Of a stretch of DNA of 33,157 bases, positions 15,137 to 22,820 are shown in pieces (within the stretch, counting starts at the first letter, position 1; each line of letters begins with the position of its first letter). This stretch comes from an uncultured Actinomycetes bacterium. Lineage in GTDB: Bacteria; Actinomycetota; Actinomycetes; Mycobacteriales; Mycobacteriaceae. The translations under genes were made by a program, and so were the position numbers. The stretch covers positions 1-33,157 of the forward strand of contig CAIRCP010000142.1 of NCBI GenBank assembly GCA_903877095.1, in the 5' to 3' direction. Under the pieces are notes generated by a model, which worked only from the letters and a program-made list of their open reading frames with translations, had not been told where the DNA came from and did not search any database.

Positions 15137-15490
15137 GTGTCGGGGACTCGGCCCGTTGCCCGCAAGACCACCTCAGCATCCATCCAAGCTTCGCTTCAAG
15201 GGGTAAACGGGGAAGCCCGAATCGCCTGGGTCTCCCAAGCGTTATGCCGAACGTCGGATCCTGACCAGTTGTTCGTGCGCGGCGCCGCCCAGCGCAAAGC
15301 CGCCGTGATCTGTCGGCACTGTCCGGTCATCACCGAGTGTGGCGCCGATGCGCTCGACAACCGGGTGGAATTCGGCGTCTGGGGCGGGATGACCGAGCGC
15401 CAGCGCCGGGCCCTGCTCAAGCAGCATCCCGAGGTTTCATCGTGGGCCGAGTTCTTCTCGGTCCAGCGCAAGCACCGCATCGTCAGCTAG
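15137..15490 (+). CDS. whiB4: WhiB-family iron-sulfur redox protein WhiB4
   Basis: 117 aa from GTG 15137, which has AAGGGA six bases upstream and gives the expected MSGTRP start; the frame stays open 26 codons further 5' but without family similarity. Four cysteines, C37, C59, C62 and C68 (C-x21-C-x2-C-x5-C), bind a 4Fe-4S cluster. The GVWGG turn is at 80-84 and is followed by a basic DNA-binding tail (TERQRRALLKQH). WhiB4 in M. tuberculosis is an oxygen- and redox-sensitive DNA-binding regulator of the oxidative stress response. It converges on the Get3-like pair. Confidence 0.95.
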   Translation: MSGTRPVARKTTSASIQASLQGVNGEARIAWVSQALCRTSDPDQLFVRGAAQRKAAVICRHCPVITECGADALDNRVEFGVWGGMTERQRRALLKQHPEVSSWAEFFSVQRKHRIVS

Positions 15491-15525
15491 TCCGACGACC
15501 GATGCGGAGCGCAGCCGGGCGAGAC

Positions 15526-16647
15526 TTACGCCTCGCCGGTGATCTGATCGGCGATCGCCTGCAGCGCGTCCAAGTCCGACACGTCGAACGGCAGTGACGG
15601 CACCCCCACCACCCGCACATGCGGATTGGCGCCGGTGAACCTGGACAGCAACCGGACTTCCCGCTTGGCGGTCAGCCCGCGATCGGCGTGGATCCGCAAC
15701 ACCGCCGCAGCCAATTCCTCGCCGGGTTCGGATTCCAGATACTCCGCGGCGTCGATGGCCCGTTCGACCGAGATAGAGCACAGCATGGGATGGGTCCGGT
15801 TGAGGATCAGCCCCGCAAGCGGCATTCCCTCCTCCGAAAGCCGGTCCACGAAGAACGTCGCCTCGCGCAGCGCGTCCGGTTCGGCGGCCGAGACCACGAC
15901 GAACTGGGTCCCGCGCCTCTTGAGTAATTCGTAAGTGCGGTCGGCCTTCTCGCGGAAGCCGCCGAACGTCGAGTCCAGCGATTGCACGAAATTTGCCGCG
16001 TCGGAAAGCATCTGAGACCCGACGATGGCGGACACCGCTTTCATCGCCAAGCCCATCACCCCGGTCACCAGCTTGCCGAATCCGCGTCCGGGACCGAGGA
16101 ACAGCTTCCACATCCGGCTGTCCATGAAACTGCCGAGCCGTTTGGGTGCGTCGAGGAAGTCGAGCGCGTTCCGCGACGGCGGGGTGTCCACCACCACCAG
16201 GTCCCAGCGGTCCTGAGCGAGCAACTGGCCCAGTTTCTCCATGGCCATGTACTCCTGGGTGCCCGCCAGCGACGTCGCAACCGTCTGATAGAACTTGTTC
16301 TCCAGAATCGCTTGCGCGCGTGTGGAATCCGAGTACTCCAGCACCATCTCGTCGAAGGTGCGACGCATGTCCAGCATCATCGCGAAGAGTTCGCCGCCCA
16401 CCTCGGGGCCCAACGGCACCTGCTGCGGGGTGTTGCCGAGTTCCTTGATTCCCAGCGCCTGTGCGAGGCGTTTGGCCGGATCGATGGTCAACACCACCAC
16501 CTTGCGGCCGTACTCGGCGGCGCGTAACGCCATCGCGGCGGCAGTGGTGGTCTTGCCGACGCCGCCCGCGCCGCAGCACACGATGACCCGGTTGGACTTG
16601 TCGGACAGGATGGACTTCATGTCCAGCGTCGGGGGTGCCGAACTCAT
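15526..16647 (-). CDS. bagB: Get3/ArsA-like ATPase, subunit B (Rv3680-like, BagB)
   Basis: 373 aa. The deviant Walker A reads GAGGVGKTT (26-34): the catalytic lysine K32 is present but the signature lysine of the GKGGxGKT family is alanine (A27). Switch I/II equivalents follow ([31 protein letters not shown]), and there is a helical, partly hydrophobic insert around 180-215 ([21 protein letters not shown]). It is paired with the gene upstream; the two M. tuberculosis orthologues have been described as bacterial Get3-like proteins BagA and BagB that act together. An AAGG ribosome site precedes the ATG. The substrate in vivo is unsettled. Confidence 0.9.
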   Translation of the reverse strand: MSSAPPTLDMKSILSDKSNRVIVCCGAGGVGKTTTAAAMALRAAEYGRKVVVLTIDPAKRLAQALGIKELGNTPQQVPLGPEVGGELFAMMLDMRRTFDEMVLEYSDSTRAQAILENKFYQTVATSLAGTQEYMAMEKLGQLLAQDRWDLVVVDTPPSRNALDFLDAPKRLGSFMDSRMWKLFLGPGRGFGKLVTGVMGLAMKAVSAIVGSQMLSDAANFVQSLDSTFGGFREKADRTYELLKRRGTQFVVVSAAEPDALREATFFVDRLSEEGMPLAGLILNRTHPMLCSISVERAIDAAEYLESEPGEELAAAVLRIHADRGLTAKREVRLLSRFTGANPHVRVVGVPSLPFDVSDLDALQAIADQITGEA

Positions 16648-16699
16648 CGTTGACCTTCCCTTGTCCCGCTAGCCGGGCTCGTTGCGGTGTCTCTGGCGC

Positions 16700-17728
16700 T
16701 CATCGGACGCCCTGCTGGGCAAGGGCACCGGCCAATTCGTAGAGGCTGCCGAGATCGACGCCGTCGGCGACGGTCGGCAGATCAAGCCTGGGCACGTGCA
16801 AGTTTTCGAGTTCGGTCGCGCTTTCCGTCCGGGCCTGAACCCGGCCGGCGTGCTCGATGGACTCCGTGAGCAACCCGGCGAAATCGTCCTCCGCCAACGT
16901 GATTCCGGACCGGGCCAGGCCCTCCCGTATCGCGTCGGCGTCGATCGCACCGGCTGCGGCGGGGCCGAGCGCATCGGCCGGCAGGAAGGCGGGGATGTTG
17001 CGGTTGACGATCACGCTGCCGATCGGCAAGTCGAGCGCTTGAAGTTCCTCGATCGCTTCGATGGTCTCCTGGATGGGCAACGACTCCAGCAGAGTGACGA
17101 GATGAATCGCGGTCTGTGGGGAATGCAGCAGGCGCACCACTCCTTCGGACTGCGAATGCACCGGACCGCCTTTGGCGATGTCGGCCAGCGCCTTGGTGAC
17201 ATCCAGGAACCGGGTGATGCGTCCGGTCGGCGGCGAGTCCACCACGATGGCGTCATAGACCGGTCGCTTGTCGGCGTCCAACCGGACGGTGGCTTCCTTG
17301 ATCTTGCCGGTCAGTAACACGTCGCGCAGGCCGGGTGCCACCGTCGTCGCGAACTCGACGGCACCGACGCGCTTCATGGCTCGTCCGGCCATGCCCAGGT
17401 TGTAGAACATGTCGAGGTATTCCAGGAACGCCGCTTCGAGGTCGATCGCCATCGCGTTCACATGCCCGCCCCCGTCGGCGGTGGCTATCTTGATCTCCCC
17501 GTACGGCAACGGCGGAACGTCAAACAATTGCGCAATCCCTTGGCGCCCTTCGACTTCCACCAGCAAGACGCGACGGCCTCCCGCTGCCAGGGTCAATGCC
17601 AAGGCGGCCGCGACGGTGGTCTTACCGGTTCCGCCCTTGCCCGTGACGAAATGCAATCGGGCTTTGGTCAGGCGGTCTGGCCAGCCGACTTCGCGGCCCT
17701 CGGTCGTCGTGGTCGTCACCTCTGCCAT
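16700..17728 (-). CDS. bagA: Get3/ArsA-like ATPase, subunit A (Rv3679-like, BagA)
   Basis: 342 aa from ATG 17728, the start that matches the family; an earlier in-frame start would add about 70 residues with no similarity. The canonical deviant Walker A, GKGGTGKTT (30-38), contains signature lysine K31. VDSPPTGRITRFLDVTKAL follows as the switch II region. It should hydrolyse ATP as a dimer, probably with the B subunit encoded 52 bp downstream. Divergently transcribed from the DUF4177 gene. The role suggested for M. tuberculosis is in membrane-protein handling or stress survival; that is inferred. Confidence 0.92.
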   Translation of the reverse strand: MAEVTTTTTEGREVGWPDRLTKARLHFVTGKGGTGKTTVAAALALTLAAGGRRVLLVEVEGRQGIAQLFDVPPLPYGEIKIATADGGGHVNAMAIDLEAAFLEYLDMFYNLGMAGRAMKRVGAVEFATTVAPGLRDVLLTGKIKEATVRLDADKRPVYDAIVVDSPPTGRITRFLDVTKALADIAKGGPVHSQSEGVVRLLHSPQTAIHLVTLLESLPIQETIEAIEELQALDLPIGSVIVNRNIPAFLPADALGPAAAGAIDADAIREGLARSGITLAEDDFAGLLTESIEHAGRVQARTESATELENLHVPRLDLPTVADGVDLGSLYELAGALAQQGVR

Positions 17729-17801
17729 GCTAACCAAGCCTGGGCTACCGCTCCGCAGAGTCGCAAAGTGCAAAGCAATTCGGGTGTTTGGCTGCGCGGG
17801 A

Positions 17802-17807
17802 TAGGCT
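17802..17807 (+). promoter_or_regulatory. Putative -10 box (leaderless) for the DUF4177-ridA operon
   Basis: TAGGCT ends 6 nt before ATG 17814. Confidence 0.42.
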
Positions 17808-17813
17808 TTTGCT

Positions 17814-17975
17814 ATGACCGAACGAACCACCTGGGAGTACGCGACTGTGCCGCTACTGACCCACGCCACCAAGCAGATCCTCGACCAGTGGGGTGCCGAC
17901 GGCTGGGAGCTTGTCTCGGTGCTGACCGGGCCGACCGGAGAGCAGCACATCGCCTACCTGAAGAGGGCTAAGTGA
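17814..17975 (+). CDS. Small DUF4177-type protein (Rv3678A-like)
   Basis: 53 aa. The pattern WEYATVPLLTH ... ILDQWGADGWELVSVLTG ... AYLKR is the short beta-alpha-beta DUF4177 motif (W-E-Y at the start, G-W-E-L-V in the middle). It ends in TGA overlapping the GTG of ridA (GTGA), so the two are coupled. The base usage is typical of the neighbours and the frame is clearly coding. Function unknown. Confidence 0.85.
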   Translation: MTERTTWEYATVPLLTHATKQILDQWGADGWELVSVLTGPTGEQHIAYLKRAK

Positions 17976-18466
17976 GCGGCGCCGGCGGGCAGGAGCGCAG
18001 CGACTCGGGGTATGTCACCGACCGCCTCGCCGAGCTGGGTGTCGTCCTGCCCGCCGTGGCGGCGCCGCTGGCGGCCTATGTTCCCGCGGTCCGGACCGGC
18101 AATCTCGTCTACACCTCGGGTCAGCTTCCGCTGGAGGGCGGTCAGCCCACCCACTCGGGCAAGGTCGGCGCCGACGTGACGCCGGAGGAGGGCAAGATCG
18201 CGGCGCGCACCTGCGCGCTGAACGCACTTGCCGCGATCGACGCTCTGGTCGGAATCGACTCGGTCGTCCGGGTCGTCAAACTGGTCGGCTTCGTCGCATC
18301 CACACCGGGTTTCACCGGTCAGCCCGGCGTCGTCAACGGGGCATCGGAGTTCCTGGGCCAGGTGTTCGGCGATGCCGGGGCCCACGCCCGCTCCGCCGTC
18401 GGCGTTGCCGAGTTGCCGCTCGGGGTGCCGGTAGAGGTCGAACTCATCGTCGAGATCGCGAAGTAA
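17972..18466 (+). CDS. RidA/YjgF-family protein (Rv3678c-like)
   Basis: 164 aa. YTSGQLPLEGG (about residues 49-59) and the C-terminal ARSAVGVAELPLGVPVEVELI are the hallmarks of the family; the arginine of the ARSAV motif corresponds to the residue that binds the substrate carboxylate in RidA. The protein is longer than canonical RidA (about 130 aa) because of an N-terminal extension and belongs to the YjgH/YER057c-like subgroup. RidA hydrolyses reactive enamine/imine intermediates; activity here is inferred. Middle gene of DUF4177-ridA-metallo-beta-lactamase. Confidence 0.9.
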   Translation: MSGAGGQERSDSGYVTDRLAELGVVLPAVAAPLAAYVPAVRTGNLVYTSGQLPLEGGQPTHSGKVGADVTPEEGKIAARTCALNALAAIDALVGIDSVVRVVKLVGFVASTPGFTGQPGVVNGASEFLGQVFGDAGAHARSAVGVAELPLGVPVEVELIVEIAK

Positions 18467-18488
18467 TCTGACCCACCCCGCGTACGGC

Positions 18489-19241
18489 GTGCTGCGGCCG
18501 GTCACCGAATCGGCCTCAGTGCTGCTGTGCAACAACCCGGGTCCGATGACCCTGGACGGGACGAACACCTGGGTGCTGCGCGGAGCCGGCAGTCGCGAGA
18601 CGGTCGTTGTCGATCCGGGGCCCGACGACGCCGAGCACATCGCCCGGTTGGCGGACCTCGGCCCGATCCCGCTGGTTCTGATCAGCCATCGCCACGGCGA
18701 TCACACCGACGGCATCGACGCCCTTGTCGATGCCACCGGCGCGACGGTCCGCTCGGTGGGCAGCGGCTTTCTGCGCGGCCTCGGCGGCTACCTGCGCGAC
18801 GGCGAGGTGATCGACGCCGCCGGCCTGCGCATCCGGGTGGTCGCCACTCCCGGCCACACCGCCGACTCGGTCAGCTTCGCCCTCGACGACGCCGTACTGA
18901 CCGCCGACACCGTGCTGGGCCGCGGAACGACCGTTCTCGATGACGAGGACGGCAGCCTGGCGGCGTATCTCGATTCCCTGCGTCGGCTGCGGGGCCTGGG
19001 CCGGCTCCGTGTCCTGCCCGGCCACGGCCCGGAACTCGACGACCTCGCTGCAGTCGCCGACATGTACCTGGCCCACCGGCAGAAGCGGTTGGAGCAGGTG
19101 CGTCAGGCGCTGCGAAGCCTCGGCGACGACGCCACCCCCCGCCAGGTCGTCGAGCATGTCTATGCAGACGTCGACGAAAAGCTTTGGTACGCAGCCGAAT
19201 CCTCGGTCCGCGCGCAACTGGCGTACTTACGCGCCAGCTAA
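18489..19241 (+). CDS. Metallo-beta-lactamase fold hydrolase (Rv3677c-like)
   Basis: 250 aa from GTG 18489. The metal site HRHGDH is at residues 67-72, with ATPGHTADS (about 121-129), LTADTVLG and LPGHGP further on, as in the LACTB2-like MBL group. Similarity to relatives seems to extend upstream over THPAYG, which is encoded in frame from CTG 18468 directly after the ridA stop; no ATG, GTG or TTG lies there, so a CTG start is possible. The TAA stop is part of the left inverted repeat of the inserted element, but the C-terminus YLRAS looks natural. Substrate unknown. Confidence 0.9.
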   Translation: MLRPVTESASVLLCNNPGPMTLDGTNTWVLRGAGSRETVVVDPGPDDAEHIARLADLGPIPLVLISHRHGDHTDGIDALVDATGATVRSVGSGFLRGLGGYLRDGEVIDAAGLRIRVVATPGHTADSVSFALDDAVLTADTVLGRGTTVLDDEDGSLAAYLDSLRRLRGLGRLRVLPGHGPELDDLAAVADMYLAHRQKRLEQVRQALRSLGDDATPRQVVEHVYADVDEKLWYAAESSVRAQLAYLRAS

Positions 19242-19254
19242 GAGTTGATTCATA
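19239..19254 (+). repeat. Left terminal inverted repeat
   Basis: TAAGAGTTGATTCATA, identical in reverse complement to 20844-20859. Its first three bases are the stop codon of the metallo-beta-lactamase gene. Confidence 0.92.
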
Positions 19255-19273
19255 AGTGTGCGAGCTCGGTGTT

Positions 19274-19870
19274 TCAGAGGTAGGCGACGGCGCGGGCGGC
19301 GAGATTGATCGCGTTGCTGCGTCGTCGGCGTTGGCGAGGTATCTGCCAGTCCTTCATGCGGGCCAGGATGTGTTCGATCCGTGCGCGGCGGCGGCGGTGT
19401 TCGGCCAGGTGGGCGGGGTCGTCTGTGGGTGGCAGTGTGGCGCCGGGCATGGAGCGGTAGCCGCCGTCGGTCAGTGTGGTGATTTCGGCGGGCAGGGTGA
19501 TGGTGGCTTTGGCGATGACGATGTCGTTGCGGTTACCGGGCCAGGCATTGGCTGCGTGCACGATCCGGCGATGGAGGGTGGCCATCACCTCAATGTTGAC
19601 CGTGCGGCGGTAGTTCTTGCTCGGTCGGGTGATGGACTGGTCGTGGACCGGGATGAGGGTTCCGTCCAAGAGCAGGGTGTCGGTGCTGTCGAATTGGTCG
19701 GGGACGAACAGCCCGGCGACGGCGGCGGTGAGATCGCGGATGATTCGGTGGGCGGTGGGCTGGCTGATGTCGAAGGTGGCCGCCAGGGCGCGTTCGGTGA
19801 GGTTGGTGCGCAGCGCGACCAGCGTCGCATCGACACCCATGGTGAGCGGCCGGTCGTGCTCACCTCGCAT
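19274..19870 (-). pseudogene. DDE transposase (IS5-like, DDE_Tnp_4 type), 5'-truncated
   Basis: The frame gives 198 aa, of which the part from GVDATLVALRTNL onward is transposase. A helix-turn-helix segment (AATFDISQPTAHRIIRDL) comes first, then the catalytic Asp in LLLDGTLIPV, a second Asp in GNRNDIV, and the Glu in ARIEHILARMKDW. All three acidic residues are present, but family members usually carry some 40-80 more residues before the helix-turn-helix. The sequence upstream of codon 11 is antisense to the TnpB-like frame. No ribosome site precedes the possible starts, so it is probably inactive. Confidence 0.75.
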
Positions 19871-20848
19871 GTCACCGCCACCCCGGCCCAGCGGCAGGCC
19901 ACGGTGCGGGAGGCCACGAAGGCCCGCGACCGGATGCGGGCTCTGGACCGCTCCCGGCGCGCGACCAATGCCAGCCAGTACCGGCTGTCACCACACCAGC
20001 AGGCCCGCGCCGAGCGCCGTGCCGCTGCTGGGTTGCCTGCCAGGACCGTCGATACCCCCGCCGGCGCCCGGGTGGCCACCAGTGCGGGCATCCCCGTCCA
20101 GGCCTACCGCAAAGATGTTGTGTCCCAGGCCTACCGGGATCTGCGCGCCGATCACGCCGCGGCCGCATCAGCGACCGCCCGACGCAAGGACTCCCTCGCC
20201 CGCCAGACCGCGCAGGCGATCGTCGCCGCCCACGGCCCCCACCTCATCACCGAGGACGTCGATGTGCGGACCTGGGCGCGGCGGTGGGGCCGCGGGATCG
20301 CCGCGTTCACCCCCGGCCGGATGCTGACCCGCCTGGCCGGCGAGTGCGCCGCCGCCGGCGGCGGCTTGCTCAAGGCGTCGACGTTCACCACCGCTCTGTC
20401 CCAAAACTGCACCTGCGGTGCCCGCATCAAAAAGAACCTCTCCCAGCGCTGGCACGCCTGCCCCTGTGGCATCGAAGGTGACCGCGACATCGTCTCCGCG
20501 GCGATGGCCGCCACCGTCGCGTTCACCGACACCTCCGACCCGCGCACCGCACGCATCGACGACAACCAGCGCCGGCGACTGCACGACACCGTGCTCGCCG
20601 GGCGCGTCCACGACATCCCGGTCACCCGGGAAACGGCCCAGCACGAGGGGCCGGTCCGGTCAACCATCCACCACAACCCGACACCGGGCGCTGGTGAGGA
20701 TGGCAGCAACCCTGGGGCCCCTGCCGGACAAGGGGAACGCCCCGCCCTACCCCGCAACAGACCCCACGGCTACACCTGGGGACGTCGGCGGACCAGGCGA
20801 ACAAGCACAGACCCAACGATTCAACAGTCCGCACCAGCCGACGTATGA
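19856..20848 (+). pseudogene. TnpB-like (RuvC / zinc-ribbon) protein, N-terminally truncated
   Basis: The open frame extends from the left end of the element, but only the part from about GTG 19856 resembles a protein family. It contains an arginine-rich helical stretch (ARDRMRALDRSRRATNASQY), LITEDVDV with the RuvC-II Glu, a zinc-ribbon SQNCTCGARIKK ... WHACPCG with C-x-C pairs in place of the usual C-x2-C, and GDRDIVSAAMAA with the RuvC-III Asp. The N-terminal half and the RuvC-I Asp are missing. About 110 low-complexity residues follow the RuvC-III motif. The TGA stop lies in the right inverted repeat. TnpB proteins are RNA-guided nucleases; this copy should be inactive. Confidence 0.72.
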
Positions 20849-20859
20849 ATCAACTCTTA
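20844..20859 (-). repeat. Right terminal inverted repeat
   Basis: TATGAATCAACTCTTA, the exact reverse complement of 19239-19254. It contains the stop codons of both the TnpB-like frame (20846-20848) and crp (20857-20859). Confidence 0.92.
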
Positions 20860-21531
20860 GCGAGCCCGCCGTGCAAGCCGCTCGGAATCGCAGATCAGCA
20901 CGCTCTTGCCCTCCAGGCGAATCCAGCCGCGGTGGGCGAAATCGGCCAGCGCCTTGTTGACGGTCTCCCGGGATGCCCCGACGAGCTGGGCGATCTCCTC
21001 CTGGGTCAGATCGTGCGTGACGCGCATCGCGCCACCCTCCTGCGTGCCGAAGCGCTGCGCCAACTGCAGAAGCTGCTTGGCCACGCGGCCCGGCACGTCG
21101 GTGAAGATCAGGTCGGCCAGGTTGTTGTTGGTGCGCCGCAGCCGTCGTGCCAGCACCCGCAGGAGTTGCTCGGCGATCTCGGGCCGGTCGGCAATCCAGG
21201 CGCGCAAGGCATCCCGGTCCATGGACACCGCGCGGACTTCGGTGATGGTGGTGGCACTCGACGTCCGCGGCCCCGGGTCGAAGATCGAGAGTTCGCCGAA
21301 CATGTCCGACGGGCCCATGATCGTCAGAAGATTCTCCCGGCCGTCGGGGGAGCGGCGGCCGATCTTCACCTTGCCGGACATGATGATGTAGAGCCGGTCG
21401 CCGGGCTCGCCCTCGTTGAACACGGTGTGGCCGCGCGGGAAATCCACGGGCTGAAGCTGTTTGGTCAGAGCGGAAACCGCGTTGGGGTCAACCCCCTGGA
21501 AGATTCCGGCCCTGGCCAGGATCTCGTCCAC
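20857..21531 (-). CDS. crp: cAMP receptor protein family regulator CRP
   Basis: 224 aa from GTG 21531, with AAGGGGAAAC just upstream; this gives [17 protein letters not shown] and the exact length of M. tuberculosis CRP (Rv3676). The cyclic nucleotide-binding domain has [17 protein letters not shown] (the phosphate-binding cassette), followed by the dimer helix and the helix-turn-helix [20 protein letters not shown]. It is a global cAMP-responsive regulator that recognises TGTGA-N6-TCACA. The TAA stop is within the right end of the inserted element; the C-terminus ERLARRAR matches relatives, so the protein is not shortened. Confidence 0.96.
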   Translation of the reverse strand: MDEILARAGIFQGVDPNAVSALTKQLQPVDFPRGHTVFNEGEPGDRLYIIMSGKVKIGRRSPDGRENLLTIMGPSDMFGELSIFDPGPRTSSATTITEVRAVSMDRDALRAWIADRPEIAEQLLRVLARRLRRTNNNLADLIFTDVPGRVAKQLLQLAQRFGTQEGGAMRVTHDLTQEEIAQLVGASRETVNKALADFAHRGWIRLEGKSVLICDSERLARRAR

Positions 21532-21615
21532 GTTTCCCCTTCGCACTGGTCTCTGATTAAAAACCCGCAGACGCCGCTGACCACCCCTTTGTAGGGCGGT
21601 CCCGAACTTGAAGCC

Positions 21616-21621
21616 ACGCTA
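21616..21621 (-). promoter_or_regulatory. Putative crp -10 box
   Basis: On the minus strand GTGTAGCGTGG contains TAGCGT about 85 nt before the GTG, giving an untranslated leader in the 120-bp gap to the upstream gene. No strong -35 is seen. Confidence 0.33.
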
Positions 21622-21651
21622 CACAGAATCGGCGGGTCCGGTTGGTTGAAA

Positions 21652-21960
21652 CTACGGATTCGCCTCAGCACGCGCGCACAGCCGGGTGGGTAGGCCCGGC
21701 TCGTCGGCCAGGACCGGCGACATCGTTTCGCGCCGTGGCACATAGGTTCCCAGATTCTTCAACGGCAGCGGCAACGGCGCGGTCCGTTCCCGTGCCGCCT
21801 CCCGCGCTGCTTCCCGTGCCGTCCTGGCCAGTTGTTCGAGGCGCGCGACGAACTCGGCCGCGGTCGGTCTGTCCCCCTGCAGCAGAGTCTCCAACCGCTG
21901 CAGACCGACAGTGCCGAACATCAGAAGTCCGGGAAAACTCACCGCGACCAACCAGGACAT
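21652..21960 (-). CDS. Small membrane protein (Rv3675-like)
   Basis: 102 aa. One hydrophobic N-terminal helix (about residues 3-18, [16 protein letters not shown]) is followed by an Ala/Arg/Glu-rich helix (about 35-60) that could form a coiled coil, then a basic and proline-containing tail. It occupies the place of Rv3675 upstream of crp and runs in the same direction. No known domain is recognised. A -10 box lies 7 nt before the ATG, and it is divergent from nth. Confidence 0.75.
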   Translation of the reverse strand: MSWLVAVSFPGLLMFGTVGLQRLETLLQGDRPTAAEFVARLEQLARTAREAAREAARERTAPLPLPLKNLGTYVPRRETMSPVLADEPGLPTRLCARAEANP

Positions 21961-21967
21961 AGCCGGG

Positions 21968-21973
21968 AAGTTA
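21968..21973 (-). promoter_or_regulatory. Putative -10 box (leaderless) for the Rv3675-like gene
   Basis: On the minus strand TAACTT ends 7 nt before ATG 21960. Confidence 0.42.
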
Positions 21974-22028
21974 ACCGGCGTCAGATCTCATCGGGATCAC
22001 GAAATGCCACCGTTCTGTCGGCGGTCGG

Positions 22029-22034
22029 TACCCT
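22029..22034 (+). promoter_or_regulatory. Putative -10 box (leaderless) for nth
   Basis: TACCCT ends 7 nt before GTG 22042, which supports that codon as the start of nth. Confidence 0.42.
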
Positions 22035-22041
22035 GGCAGAA

Positions 22042-22812
22042 GTGACGGCGGGTGCGGCCGGGTCCGGCGTGGCCAAGGCTTCAAAATGGGACACCGAAAC
22101 AAGGCTCGGTCTCGTCCGGCGGGCCCGCCGGATGAACCGCACGTTGGCGGTCGCTTTCCCGCACGTCTACTGCGAACTGGACTTCACCAACCCTCTCGAA
22201 CTGGCGGTCGCGACCATTCTTTCCGCGCAGAGCACCGACAAAGGGGTCAACCTCACCACGCCGGCGCTGTTCGCGAAGTACCGGACCGCCCGCGACTACG
22301 CACAGGCCAACCGGGCGGAAGTGGAGGAGCTGATCCGTTCCACCGGCTTCTACCGCAACAAGGCCAACTCGCTGATCCGGCTTGGCCAGGAACTCGTCGA
22401 ACGCTTCGGCGGCGAGGTTCCCGGAAACATGGCTGACCTGGTGAGCCTGCCCGGAGTGGGCCGCAAAACGGCCAACGTCATTCTGGGCAACGCGTTCGAC
22501 ATTCCCGGCATCACCGTCGACACCCACTTCGGCCGGCTGGTCCGGCGCTGGGCCTGGACGGCCGAAACCGATCCGGTGAAGGTCGAGTTCGCCGTCGGAG
22601 AGCTGATCGAGCGCCGCGAATGGACGTTATTGAGTCATCGGGTCATTTTTCATGGCCGCCGGGTCTGCCACGCCCGCAAGCCGGCGTGCGGAGTGTGCGT
22701 GCTGGCCAAGGACTGCCCGTCCTATGGCACCGGCCCCACCGAACCGCTGATCGCCGCTGAACTGGTCCGTGGACCGGAGACCGAACACCTGCTGTCACTT
22801 GCCGGGCTGTAG
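22042..22812 (+). CDS. nth: Endonuclease III (DNA glycosylase/AP lyase)
   Basis: 256 aa from GTG 22042; GTG 22069 is a possible later start. The helix-hairpin-helix [17 protein letters not shown] carries the catalytic lysine, and [13 protein letters not shown] carries the catalytic aspartate. The C-terminal 4Fe-4S cluster ligands are C-x6-C-x2-C-x5-C ([17 protein letters not shown]). It removes oxidised pyrimidines in base excision repair. It is first of four tightly packed genes (8 nt to the thioredoxin-like gene). The match to Rv3674c is near full length. Confidence 0.95.
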   Translation: MTAGAAGSGVAKASKWDTETRLGLVRRARRMNRTLAVAFPHVYCELDFTNPLELAVATILSAQSTDKGVNLTTPALFAKYRTARDYAQANRAEVEELIRSTGFYRNKANSLIRLGQELVERFGGEVPGNMADLVSLPGVGRKTANVILGNAFDIPGITVDTHFGRLVRRWAWTAETDPVKVEFAVGELIERREWTLLSHRVIFHGRRVCHARKPACGVCVLAKDCPSYGTGPTEPLIAAELVRGPETEHLLSLAGL

Positions 22813-22820
22813 CTCCGACG

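Larger units (their letters stand above)
19239..20859. mobile_element. 1.6-kb insertion element with DDE-transposase and TnpB-like remnants
   Basis: Bounded by perfect 16-bp inverted repeats and inserted between the convergent metallo-beta-lactamase gene and crp, which abut or nearly abut in related genomes. The left part holds an IS5-superfamily-like DDE transposase on the minus strand, the right part a TnpB-like frame on the plus strand; both lack their 5' ends, and these meet near 19840-19856. If the ends are taken as GAG...CTC, as in the IS1031 group of IS5, the flanking triplets are TAA and TTA, both fitting TNA but not identical. If the ends start at TAA, the flanks share only GC. Probably a deletion derivative that could be moved only in trans. 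Confidence 0.85.

Noticed and set aside
19256..19855. Open frame on the plus strand across the left half of the insertion, continuous with the TnpB-like frame
   Set aside because: It is antisense to the DDE transposase, has no family resemblance, and is open mainly because of high GC content.
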